Shown piece after piece: positions 50,438-62,407 of a stretch of DNA of 64,000 nucleotides. Made by a program: the position numbers and the translations under genes. Origin of the DNA: Bombus terrestris. Lineage: Eukaryota > Arthropoda > Insecta > Hymenoptera > Apidae. The notes beneath the pieces were generated by a model, which saw only the letters and a program-made list of their open reading frames with translations, was not told the DNA's origin and did not search any database. The stretch lies in assembly GCF_910591885.1 (NCBI RefSeq), contig NC_063278.1, forward strand, positions 20,413,989 through 20,477,988, given 5' to 3'. The stretch's first letter is position 1; every line of letters starts with the position of its first letter.

Positions 50438-51658
50438 GACACAGCGAAACCACGCGGTAATTGTTACGGTTGATAGTAGCGTACAATCATTGCCTAAGGT
50501 GGGGTCGCACAGTTCATACGCGGTATTCTCATATGAGAAATCTTACACAAAGCAGTACATTAATCTAAACAAAATAAAATAATTTTTTAAATAATTTGAA
50601 TAATGCATTAAAATTAGGCAAATAAATTAAAAATTTACTTAATTGCTTTACTTAAAGGCAGGCGAACTTCATCAAAAAATAAATTAATCTTGCATACTGT
50701 CTATATTTCCCACGACCGACAAAACATCGAAATCGACCAATTTCGTGCTCTACTCCTTCATATATCGATTTTCGATGAACACCGCAATTCTTATTTACTC
50801 GTAACAGCCTGTGCTCACGGGCTCAGGCAATAGCCGCTTCCTTTGAAGCAGGTAAATTAGCTAAATTCCATTTTTTAAAAGAAATATAATCGTACAACAA
50901 AATAAACAAAAAAAAAGGAATAAAAAATAAAATGAAAAGAAGCTGAAAAAGAAGCGATAAAAAAGAAAATAAAATGAAAAAGAACGTAGCTGTGAAAAAA
51001 AGCACAAGTGTATACTTCGAACCGCGATCATATAAACAGTTCTCGATACTCATATATTGGAGCCTAGAGAAAACCATTCGACGATTGAGTCGTGAAAAAT
51101 CAACATGAAACTTCCTGTGATGGAGATAAGACTCTTAATGAGAGGAAAACGTTTCTCAAGTGTTCTCAAGTAAGGCGCTTCAATTAATTTTTTAAGTTTT
51201 GTCATGTAGCGCAAGCTTATGTCTGTACTTGCAAGCAGAACTACAACTGAACTTTATTATCTAATCTACATTTTTTTTAACAATATTTTTCTACACCGCA
51301 ATGTGAAATGGTATATGTTTACTTCAAATAAATTGCAAAATGTTATATGTGAAATATAGTTTAGTTCATATTCTTTATCTTCAGTGGTAAGGATGACGAA
51401 GATGGCATTAAATGCAAAACTTTAACAAATCGATCTCAGCGCTATAACTAACGGCCGATTTGTAAAGCACATCTCTCAACATTAAAAGCCGTACCTCACT
51501 ACCAAAGTTTCCAGCCTGTGTATGCAATCGTGCTTTCGGTATACATACATAATAGACCCTATACTCTATGCTATAGAGTATATTTGTTTACATGACCGTG
51601 AATTACAGTATTTACTTTTAAGTTTATATTAATTCAAGCAATATTTACATTCATAAAA
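50438..51658. other. Region upstream of PLRG1
   Basis: The first 50 bp continue the protease-like remnant on the minus strand. An open minus-strand stretch at about 50640-50808 (containing NKNCGVHRKSIYEG and GRFRCFVGRGKYRQYA) looks coding but has no family I recognise. The PLRG1 promoter should lie near 51400-51640. No further element was recognised. Confidence 0.45.
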
Positions 51659-53929
51659 ATGGTAAGCTATACTTTTTATAAAATAGCTACTAATCACATT
51701 TTTAGACTGTGTAATTATCAAACCGAAAAAAGAAATTTTTCCCTTAAGTAACGTTACGGGCAAAAAAAATATATTATAGTACATAATGATTTTTAAATAA
51801 GAAATTGCTAAATTACATACATTTTTCTGTATAGGATGTACAAAGGCATTCTGTACATACTCTTGTATTTCGATCTTTAAAGAGAACACATGATATGTTT
51901 TTATTAAATCAAGGCACTTTACCACCTGTGGATTCTAATTTGTAAGTATATTTTGTATTTATAATATAAATGAACATTAGAAAATGATAAAAATAATGTT
52001 TTATAGACAAAAAATGAAAAAATCTGTAAAAGCAAAAGACTCTTATGGTCCTGTATTGGCACGTGTCAAAACTAACAATATAATGAAAATACAAAATGAA
52101 AATGAAAATACAGATCCTCCTCCACCAGGCGGTATTTATAAATATACATGTATTACTTATATCATAATAATATTTATATATGTTATTGATTTAATAACAA
52201 TGGTATTGTTTGCAGACGAATCTTTTGGAGGAAATAATAATGTTGCAGTTATTTCTTATAACCCTATACAAAACAACAATATGGTAGTAACAACGCAAAC
52301 AAATTCAGGAGGAAATTCAATTAATATGTCATTAATCATACCACAGAAGAAGACACCATCAATGGCAAAACCTAAGTGGCATGCGCCATGGAAATTATAT
52401 AGGGTTATTAGTGGTCATCTTGGTTGGGTAAGGTGTTGTGCTGTTGAACCAGGAAATGAATGGTTTGCAACAGGATCTGCAGATAGAGTGATTAAAGTAA
52501 GATTATTGTTTCGTTCAATATTTGTATTAAATTGTATAATATATTGCAATGTTATTTTATACAGTTTTATAAACTGATTTTGGTCATAAATTTTGTAGAT
52601 CTTAATAGCCTTTTTTTTAATTATATTATTACATAATACTTTTAAAAATTTCAGATATGGGATCTTGCAACTGGTAAATTGAAAGTTTCTTTGACTGGTC
52701 ATATAAGCAGTGTTCGTGGACTTGCATTTTCTCAAAGACACCCATATTTATTTTCTTGTGGAGAAGATCGGCAAGTGAAATGTTGGGATCTTGAGTACAA
52801 CAAGGTTACAACGTAATTTTAATTATATATATTATTACTTTATGTACTCAATAATTAATATTCAGTAGTTCATATTTTACAATTTCTACTGTTTTTACAG
52901 GTTATAAGACATTATCATGGACATTTATCAGCTGTCTATTCCATGGCATTACATCCTAGTATTGATGTATTAGTAACTGCAGGTAGAGATTCTACTGCAA
53001 GAGTATGGGATATGCGAACCAAAGCAAATGTACATACACTTGTTGGTCACACTAACACAGTTGCTAGTGTAATTTGTCAAACAGCTGAACCACAGGTATC
53101 GCAACCAAACAATTCATCAAATAATTTGATATATATATTTAAAAAAATATTTATCTATATATGTTTTTACTTCTTTCTTTTACTAGATTGTCACTGGAAG
53201 TCACGATTGCACTATACGATTATGGGATTTAGCTGCTGGAAGATCTAGAGCTACTTTAACAAATCACAAGAAAAGTATAAGAGCTGTGACTTTTCATCCA
53301 TCACTGTATGTGTACTGTATTTCTTTAGATTGTAAATTCCTCCATCTAATTTATATTGTTCATTAGATATATGTTCGCATCAGCATCTCCAGATAATATT
53401 AAGCAATGGAAATGTCCAGAAGGAAAATTCATTCAGAATTTATCTGGTCATAATGCAATAGTTAATTGTTTAGCTGTTAATGCTGATGGCGTATTAGTTT
53501 CTGGAGCAGATAATGGTACTATGCATCTTTGGGACTGGAGAACAGGGTAAATATAGTATTTCGTATAAAGATTATATTTTTTCAACTGATTTTCAGCATT
53601 ATTTACTATACGTATATATTTCAAGGTATAATTTCCAACGTTTACAAGCACCCGTTCAACCGGGCTCAATGGATAGTGAAGCTGGAGTATTTAGTATTAC
53701 ATTTGACATGTCTGGTACTCGCATGATTACAACAGAAGCAGATAAAACAATCAAAGTATATAAAGAAGATGATACTGCTGTAAGAAAGCTATCTTTTAAA
53801 TGTTAATTATGCCAATAACTTCGATAAAAAAACATTATTATTTTATTATTTTATTATTATTATTTTTAGACTGAAGAGACGCATCCTGTAAATTGGAGAC
53901 CAGATATAATAAAGCGGAGAAAATATTAA
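51659..53929 (+). CDS. PLRG1: Pleiotropic regulator 1 (spliceosomal WD40 protein)
   Basis: Core subunit of the Prp19/CDC5L (NineTeen) complex, needed for spliceosome activation; Drosophila Tango4 and yeast Prp46 are orthologues. Ten coding pieces: 51659-51661, 51835-51941, 52007-52131, 52216-52496, 52655-52804, 52901-53095, 53187-53305, 53367-53546, 53626-53779 and 53870-53929, giving 457 residues (human 514). The N-terminus DVQRHSVHTLVFRSLKRTHD is the conserved family motif. A shortened low-complexity linker follows, then seven WD40 blades from WHAPWKLYRVISGHLGWVR to TIKVYKEDDTATEETHP, and the end IIKRRKY. The initiator ATG alone is joined to exon 2 (ATG then GTAAGC). The donor after LEYNK is a weak GTTACA but is the only one that keeps the conserved YNKVIRHYHGH. 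The gene lies right of the repeat-rich gap. Confidence 0.96.
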
Positions 53930-55271
53930 GCAAATCTTGAAGCTATCGTATCCTGAACTGTCATTATTCACACTGTTACAATTAGCACTGATACATTTAA
54001 CACTGATTTGACTAATACTGTATGAAGCTTCCAGGAAAGAGCTGTGTCCAAAAGGAAAAGAATTCCAACGTTTCGTCAGCATTGCAGTTGATTCTATCAA
54101 GATGTTGCTAATAGTAATGTGCTTCTGAAAAAACGCTCCTACATCTAGGTTTGAATGTTCCGGAAAGGTGATCAGCATAACAACATTTTTAATTAATCAG
54201 CTGATCAATAAGACTGGATATCTTCATCACATCCTGATCACCTTTCCGGAACAATCAGAACTAAAGATAGCCAAGAAACTAAAGAAACACAAAAAAATGT
54301 TTTGTATAATATATATTATTAATTTTAAGTTTCTCATAAATTATAATTTGTAACAAAAATCAGATTGGCAGAATATATTTGTGTTTTATAATTCTTCATC
54401 TAAGTTAAATTCTTCTTTAAGAAAGTTTCCTATTTTCACATGTATTGGTTTTATAAATCCTTCTATGCGTCAATAAATATTCGAAATATTTTTTTCTGTT
54501 GACTTTCTTTAGATTCTTTTCTTCTATAACCTAACCCTAACCCATCTCAATTCCGTATCATTTCTGCGAACTTCGCCCGTAATATATGTAAATAAAGACG
54601 CTTTTATAAACATATTTGTGGTAACTATATTAAGATGTTCTTCTTCTGTTATAAGCTCCATTTTTTCGAGGCATTACATGCAATACATTTTGATAATCTT
54701 CGATAGATTATCAAATTAGTAATTATGGCATTAAAGTAACGTGTGGAATACTAAAAAATGCCCAGTTTTACATAGTTTTAATTGTTGAACCAATAGATTC
54801 TACACTTTAGAACTTATATTTTCTATCTTTGTATTTTACATGTTGAAAATTACAAGATTGCAAAAAATTTCAGTAATTGTTTGTCCCCTATAGTAAAGTT
54901 TAGCCCATTTTTTATTTGATATTTGTTTTCATTATGCAATAATTTAATCAAAATATTTTATAATCACATAAAAAATTGAATACATTATACAAATTAAATT
55001 TATATAATATTCAAAATCGAAAGTTTTAAATATTATAAATAAATATTCTATTCAATATATAATAGGCAGTGACTGTCTATTGCATCTTAATTAACAGGAA
55101 TAAATAATAGTATAAATAGTTTTTCATATTGATGAAATATGATACACTACTAACAAATTTTTCTTATTATACAGTATACAGTGTTCCATAAAATTCTTAG
55201 ATAATAATAATAATAAGTTACCATAATTATAATTTTTATGATAAAAAGAACTATTTACATATATTAGGAAT
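53930..55271. other. Convergent 3' region of PLRG1 and GPAA1
   Basis: Holds both 3' UTRs. AATAAA signals occur at about 54473 and 54589 on the plus strand. It contains a long perfect hairpin at 54152-54257, listed separately. The rest is AT-rich with no gene recognised. Confidence 0.6.
54152..54257. repeat. Long inverted repeat (hairpin) downstream of PLRG1
   Basis: TGTTCCGGAAAGGTGATCAG and its exact reverse complement CTGATCACCTTTCCGGAACA bracket a loop of about 60 bases. The match is 20 of 20 and extends with mismatches on both sides. The inner part has another small palindrome (ATCAGCTGAT). It would form a strong stem in the PLRG1 3' UTR or read-through RNA. Confidence 0.8.
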
Positions 55272-58200
55272 TCATACTATATTAAAACATAAAATGTTCC
55301 AAAATATAAACCAAATAGGAAACATTGTGAAAACTGTTACATCATATAACCAATTCCCATAAATCATTGAATCCATGATACTAAAAACAAATGCTTGCTT
55401 TGTAGCACGATATCCTCGAAATAAAATTGAGGGAAGGGAATCAGAAAAAAAATACATGTATGTGTAACACATTATGAATAAACTTGCAATCATAAATGGA
55501 TGTAGAAAAACCCACATAAAAGAAAGCATTTTGCGTGATCTGCAACATAATTGTATTATAGATTTTAATAATTCTAAATAATATTCCAGTTTTTCTTTAA
55601 AAATGTTTTTACGATGTAAAAGAATAAGAGACAATAATTTGTAATTAATAATTTTTTGTATTTAGGAAAAACAATTTGTAAATTAATAAGTTATGTGAAC
55701 TATAATATTTTAAATATTTTAATATAAATCAAATTGGACAATACGTTTTATTTGATATTTTGAAAAATATGATCTAAAAAGAATTTAATCTTCAAAATAT
55801 ACTTACTTGGTGAGATTTTGTTTTGGTGCAATTGGTAGAACAAATACAAAAGGTACATAAATTACAGCAGTCAGAAGTGCCAAAGAAAAATTATGCATTG
55901 CTATGCACATTAATACAGTACCAAACTCTACTAGTGCAATCACACAAATTAAAGCTGCATTTTTATATTTCATTTGCCTAGAAGTAACAATAATTAATTT
56001 AAGTATAACTTATTATGGCATCAGTTAATGAATTAACATGAGAAGTTACCTTCTAGAATAAAATGGCCATATTAATGTTAAGATAGTTATTGCAACAAAA
56101 CCCAAATATATAGAGTCTTCTGTATGAGAATTTACTTTTTTACCAAAATAAGTAAGTGGGAATGGGGATGTTGCAATTACAACACCACAAATATGGCTCC
56201 ATAATATTTCTGACATAATAACACCAATGTCAAATCCATCATCCTATAAAAAAAGTATATGTTATAAGTATATAATATTTGTTATAATTACAGAAAATAT
56301 ATCAATTTATGGCTTAAACAAATATTCTATATTTATCAATAATAAATATTAAATTTTCAGCTTATTACTTATTAGTTAAACATGTAAAAAGAAAGTTAAA
56401 AAAACAAACCTTTGACTGTTTAATAACGGTGTTTTTCTTATCTTCTACAGAAGTGGATACTTGAAGCCTTTGCCAAATAGAAAATGCCTTTACAAATATC
56501 CCAGCAATAATTAAGACTAAAGATCTTATATAAAGTCCTAAAATATTTTTTCAATGATAATTATTTATATTTCATTACTAAATATATAAAGACTAACTCT
56601 GTATATAATTATATATTGCAATGAATTTTTTATTTTCTAAGTTTGTAAATTTTTTAATAACGAAAAACAAAACATTGGTTTTCACTCACCAATAGAAATA
56701 TAAGTATCTGTTGATGGAAGCAGATAAAAAAAATAAGATTGATGAAAACGTTCTAATAAATTATTTAACGATCGTACTATACTTTCTACAATACGACCAA
56801 TTTGATAAAAATTTCCATTAGAATTTTGTTGACCAGGCTTTTCAAAACCTTCCAAAGTAATCGCTTCAATACCGAACCTATAACAATATTCAATAAAGGA
56901 AAACTATTAAATGATGAGAAAACAATAATAATTAAAATACAATAATCCTTATTGAAAAGTAAAATAATCAGTATTTCTCACAAGAGAATTTATAAATCTG
57001 ACCAACCAAATAAGACATAAAACAGGATGGTTTTTGTTTATACATTAATTAATACCATGCATATTAACATCATTAATTTCAGTAATGTTATTTTAATCTG
57101 TTATTACAAACGTTTTGAAAAATATGCTAGATAAAAAAAAAAATACTTTTAGATTTGTAAATGGAATCATATATACATATATATATATATATTATGAATA
57201 ACAAATTAACAATAAATCTTCCATGATTTTTTATAGTTATTAGATACCTATGGAAAAGTCCATGATTTCCTGTTGGAATTCCAGTAGCTTGACTTGTAAT
57301 CATCATCAGAAGTGTATTGAAATGATACCACCAATAGTTAAACTTATTTTTATATTTAACATTAAAACGTTTTTGAAATGATTGTCGAATTCCTTCCTTG
57401 GCTATCATATTTTGTGCCAAATTAAAAAGATCTAAATTGGGTAATCGACCATTTAATCCTTCTACCTAGAGAAAAAAGAAACTTTATATGATTCTAGATA
57501 AAATGATATTTTTTACGAATTTTTTTACGAATGTATTATCTACAATTTAAGAATAATAATATTTGTCAAATAAATAATAATTACTGCATAAATTGAAACA
57601 TTTTGGATATTTTCAAGTATTATAAACATTCATTCATTTTTTCATTTCATTTATTTTAATACAGCTGAAATAAAAATTTTAATTTTGTTTAACAAGCAGA
57701 TGAATGAGAGACAATAAATTTATTCAATGAAATTGATTCTTAATCTTTTTTTGCTTTAAAATAAAACACAACATAAATTACTTAAATATTTTTGTACATA
57801 AATTTACACATATTGTTAATGTTCAAATCTTACAGAATAGAAAAGGATTATTAGGTAATTAAAATTAAATAAAAATGTATAATAATAACTCCACTCTAGA
57901 ATTTTAGTTAATTAAAATTTAATAAAACAAACATACTTTAACGTCAATAGATGTAATCTTCATTGAATGTAATTCCAAATTAATAGCAGTTTGAATGGAG
58001 CCAGCACGACCAGGAAGATCTCCAGATATAAGTATACCTTTGTTACCACTAGTAACTCCATGATATGCATCCAACCACGCTTGTATTCCTAATTGTTCAT
58101 GTTCTGTTATTAGGAATACAATATCCTTTGCCCAGTATTTCTGTTCTATAAATCAAGTTTTTAATACATTATTAATAAAATAAAAGTACATAACTAAATA

Positions 58201-60755
58201 ATACAAGTAATTATATTATATAAAAAATAAACATAATCCTTATATAGAATTACATTTTTATCTTTACACATATTTATTTTAACACGTTCGTCGCCCAGCG
58301 TGATTCGGCTAAGTTTCCTGCGGGGCCCAAATCCGACCGCCGGTACGCAGAATGTAAATAGAGCGATAAGTGGGAATTCATCGTTTATCGCCTTCGATTC
58401 ATTGTTTATTGCCTTTGACTCATTATTTAGACTCATTGTTTGTTCATTGTAAAGAAAAGATTATTTAGTTTTGAAATGGAGAAAGCGATAAGCTTCCCAG
58501 CTAGAGTATTCCGAGGGATCTCATGGCAGATATCTCAGATCTTTCATTTAATCGAGAACCATACTTGTGAGACGCACATCAGTGACTTTTTCATCCTCAA
58601 AATGTTCAGTAAATAGTGTGAAAATATATTTGAAATTGAGGAGAGTAGTGATGAGGGAATCTACAACTATTGTTCGAAGTGCCCAAAATCACCCCAAATG
58701 TGTTTGGAATGTTTTAACAAATACCATGCGATATAGATTAATATAATATATTATCCAGAATATAAATTAATAAAAAGTATGGTATAATGTGTTTTTAATA
58801 TTTTTATGTTGTATACCCTATATATAATATCGTATATTTAATTAACTCGATAAGAAGAGCGTCACCATACCTTGGTGATGGGGCCCCCACAGAAGTATAC
58901 CTATCGCATAGATATGTGCGACGTGGCGACGAACGTGTTAAAACTTTCATTTATTTTCATGATATTTATATATTTCAAAACTATTATCCAAGCTTATTTG
59001 TACATAACACAAAGCCACTTCTCATTTTATTATAAGATAATACTATCAGAATTATTAAAAAACAATTTAATTATATTTTTTGTAAATACTTACTTCTACA
59101 AAATTTAGCAAATGCAAGAAGAAGAGCAATAGAAGGTGCAGTATCCAAATAAATACTATTAATTGGTCTAAAAGGGACGCTAACTACAATTGCTTCTGTA
59201 CTAGCTGCTCTTGGAGCTCTCATAATCCCATATATATTTTGGCCTGTAAACTATAAATGTACCAATCTTTATATTTTTACGAAATATGTTTTATATCTTT
59301 CAAAATTTTGTCTTTCTTTGATGACAGTATAACTCACTTAATAATTAATTTAAAGAAATATCTGAGAAACTACCTAATAAAAATAAATGATGTTTTTTCA
59401 TTTACCTGTTGCTCTTGAAAAGGATATACTAATGTGAAATTATGTGTAAAAACATCCAAATGAAGCTGATTTAATTTAGCAGCTAACCATGCATATGGCA
59501 TTACATCAGGATATCGTTTCATTTCATGGATTAAATGTATATAATACTGTTTTGCTGTTTGCGCTAAGTTACTTTCTTTCGTAACCAATCCTGGCAATAA
59601 AGCATTTTCAGAGAAATAGGTATCTACATGTTTAAAAAATACATATATATATATTAATATTATTATATGTATATATGTTAGATTGATATTATGTGTAGTA
59701 TTCAAAAACATTGAATAATGTATGGATGATGCAATAAATACTATTACTACTTTGAATTGGAAGAATTAATTTACATATAATATAATTCATTAAAATAAAT
59801 AGTTCTATCTACCAGAAAAAAATAAAAATAACAGTTTGTTTAAAGTCAGATCTTCATTTTACTTCTTTATATAATATATTCTGTATTTTTAGCTTTTTTT
59901 TTATTTGAATGCAAAAATCTTCAGATAAAAACAGAAAATATTTAAAAAAATGTTCTATTTATATTTATATTATATATAACTCTTACATATATTCTATATT
60001 TTATAATATGTTGAAATGCTAAAATATAATCTGAGTTCTATATCGCATATCTTTGTAAGTAAATTGCAAATTTTTATGCACATTCATATTCTGTACAATA
60101 TAATTAAAAAGGTAGATTCTCAATAGGGAATTGTTTTATTTATCAAGTATTATAGAAAACATGATACTTTGGGTATTTATATATTTTTTTATTTTACGTG
60201 TACTCTGTGCAATTTTGTACTTTCAAATTTCCTATAAATATATAAAAATCCGCAGTCCACTTACAACTTTAACAGATGACATAAAATACTGAATATTTTC
60301 ATAATTATTTTATAAATTCATATTAATAAGACATGTGTTTTCTTATTTTAATCAGTATTATACACCTTAAAAATATTTGGTCCATTATACAAAACACATT
60401 GTATAAATAATATTATAAAATACATGTATGATGTCATTCTGATAATAAACTAAAATAATCTATATATAAATCCTATTTTATTTATGTAGCAAATATAAAT
60501 AATAAAAATAATTGATATTTATAATATTAATTACTTATGTTAATATTTTCTATTAGATTATTTTTATAACATAACCTAATTTTTTGATTTAGGTAATGCA
60601 ATTTCATACTTACTATCGTTGAATATGGGTAAAGCAAGAAGTAATATCCAAATAATGCCGCTAATGTATAAGAAGAAACAAAGTGGTCGTTCTCGTTTCA
60701 ATAAAAATTTTATTATTTTTCCAGATCCTGTCGCAGGATTCGTTAATAACCCCAT
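55272..60755 (-). CDS. GPAA1: GPI transamidase subunit GPAA1 (Gaa1)
   Basis: Membrane subunit of the endoplasmic reticulum GPI transamidase, which attaches GPI anchors to proteins; GPAA1 is an M28-peptidase-like subunit thought to form the amide bond. Exons: 60614-60755, 59406-59623, 59094-59250, 57937-58145, 57248-57465, 56690-56877, 56410-56537, 56050-56243, 55807-55977 and 55272-55539, giving 630 residues (human 621). MGLLTNPATG starts the protein, followed by one transmembrane segment (about residues 25-42). The lumenal domain carries YGIMRAPRAAS, YWAKDIVFLITEH, VEGLNGRLPNLDL and HGLFHRFGIEAITLEG. The C-terminal third is six or more hydrophobic segments ending WFIFWNILCF. Two insertions lie in its introns: a TTAA element and a dispersed repeat. 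Confidence 0.96.
58279..58941 (+). mobile_element. TTAA-flanked piggyBac-type element in a GPAA1 intron
   Basis: A 663-bp insertion with perfect 17-bp inverted ends TTAACACGTTCGTCGCC and TTAA at both borders. It is GC-rich against the intron. On the plus strand it keeps a short frame ending near 58737 with an acidic segment (IEESSDEG) fused to C-x2-C...C-x2-C (CSKCPKSPQMCLEC) and FNKYHA, which is the cysteine-rich C-terminal DNA-binding domain of piggyBac transposases. Most of the transposase is deleted. The perfect ends suggest the youngest of the four TTAA elements. Confidence 0.85.
59679..59752. repeat. Dispersed short repeat, copy 2
   Basis: In GPAA1 intron 1; it shares ATTCAAAAACATTGAA and ATGTATGGATG with 3057-3130, with 1-3 base differences between and around them. 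Confidence 0.5.
60141..60189. repeat. 44-bp direct repeat, copy 1
   Basis: TATCAAGTATTATAGAAAAC followed by ATGATACTTTGGGTATTTAT, identical to a copy at 62129. It lies in GPAA1 intron 1 and has an internal AAGTAT / ATACTT dyad. Confidence 0.75.
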
Positions 60756-62407
60756 TGTCAGTTCTACCTAGTTCTATTCATTTATGCTGTATTCGAGAAA
60801 ATCTCTGACTGCATATATCCATGTTAAACTTAATTACTATCTTACTAGTTACTTGATAAACTCTATCATATTATAGATATGCTATTAAAAATATATGTAT
60901 ATATACAATATCTTAGATATAATTAGTTTTATTTAGTTTTAATTAGAATGAGTATTTTGAAATTAATACCTAAATTCGTACATTTGTTTAAAAGATTTTA
61001 ATTGTTTTTTAAATAATTTAATATACATTACTAATCTATATTGCAGAAAAGGTGTAAAGTTATGATACTTAACATTTCAAAAATATAAATTTAATTTCTT
61101 TTTAACAAATCACATGTAAAATGAAATTTTTACTCAAGAAATCAATGAGTTTTCTATTTTAATATTATGACATGTAGTATTAGTATTACTATATAATAGC
61201 ATCATAGTAAAATTAAATACAAACATTAATGACGAAAAACATTAAAAAATTACATAATAGATATGAATAAATGCATAAATAAATAAAGTAAATTTTTAAT
61301 AAGCATATTGGTATAACTTAAGTTATAATACATAAAATAATTATTTATGATTTACTTAATCCTTACTTTTTAATGAAATAGATATATACTGACCTGAGGT
61401 TTTTCAAATAAACAATTATGACATTTAGAAAATAATTAAAAAAATATGTAAATATATTGCAGAAAGATCTAATATTATTTTATGTTCGTGATAATATTTT
61501 ATATTTAAATAAATATAAACATAAATAGTTTTAAAAATTATTCTGAGCATTTCACAATATTGTTGAAACATGTAGATGTTTTTCATGATTATAGTTCCAT
61601 AATAATTACAGATATTAGTACAAAAGGTTATCCTTTTACAGAATATTATTGTTTAAAATCAATTAATACTACAATATATGTATATATGTAATAATAATAG
61701 ATATACATTATATATTGTAATTTTTATACTATTGCATAAGTATTGTTATAAAAAAATTTTTTCATGTTAAACTATTTCAGTAAATGTTTAACTTAACTAA
61801 TGAATAATTTGATTTGATCATACTTAAATAATAAATGTTTAATATTTTTAAAATATTTATAATTTTTACAAAAATAATATTCATTTGACATAGAATATAC
61901 ATTTATTATAAGAATTTAGAATGTAACAAATACATTTTTATACCTTACAATGAATACTTATGTATGAAGACAATTTTAATAAATATTTATATGTATATAA
62001 AATATATTTAATATATTTAAATATATATTTAATATATTTAAATATATATATTAATATATTTAAATATTTTTAAAATAGCAAAAGAAAAAAAAGAAAAAAT
62101 ATATATGTAATATATATACATATTCAAGTATCAAGTATTATAGAAAACATGATACTTTGGGTATTTATATATATATTTTTCTTTTATACAGATTTGTTAG
62201 AATTATATGGTTCTTTTTAAATAATAATCTTTGGTTTCATTTTTTTGTATTATGAAAAAGAATGAAACTAGAACAGAATTTCATTAAAAATAGTAAAAGT
62301 ATGATACACTAGAAAAGGCTCACTGTATATATAATATCATTCATATTTAAATATTAATAAAAGATCGTAATAGTTCCTAAAATTCTTTGCAAACAAGAAG
62401 CACATTG
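60756..62407. other. Intergenic region between GPAA1 and PICK1
   Basis: Contains the GPAA1 promoter side and the PICK1 3' UTR. It is very AT-rich. The only structure seen is the second copy of the 44-bp repeat and TA-rich runs at about 61990-62060. No gene was recognised. Confidence 0.55.
62129..62176. repeat. 44-bp direct repeat, copy 2
   Basis: Identical over at least 40 bases to 60141-60184 in the same orientation, 2 kb away. It lies downstream of the PICK1 stop. Confidence 0.75.

Larger units (their letters stand above)
47140..50486 (-). pseudogene. Possible serine protease exon remnant split by a retrotransposon
   Basis: When the retrotransposon (47273-50424) and one copy of its target duplication are ignored, the minus strand reads a continuous frame from 50486 through the target site to the stop at 47140. 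It contains VVSLSGDNSGPLF, which resembles the GDSGGPL active-site motif of trypsin-like proteases, followed by FGIWVSDYC, in the place of the usual GIVSWG-C. The second Gly of GGP is replaced, the frame is closed upstream by a TGA where a Trp may have stood, and the flanks lose similarity. The family assignment rests on one short motif. Confidence 0.35.

Noticed and set aside
50640..50808. Minus-strand open stretch with coding-like composition
   Set aside because: No start, no clear splice sites, no recognised family; kept only as a note in the region entry.
51984..52577. Single 197-codon frame as the PLRG1 N-terminus
   Set aside because: It reads through two introns (52132-52215 and the one starting at 52497); splicing restores the conserved family sequence.
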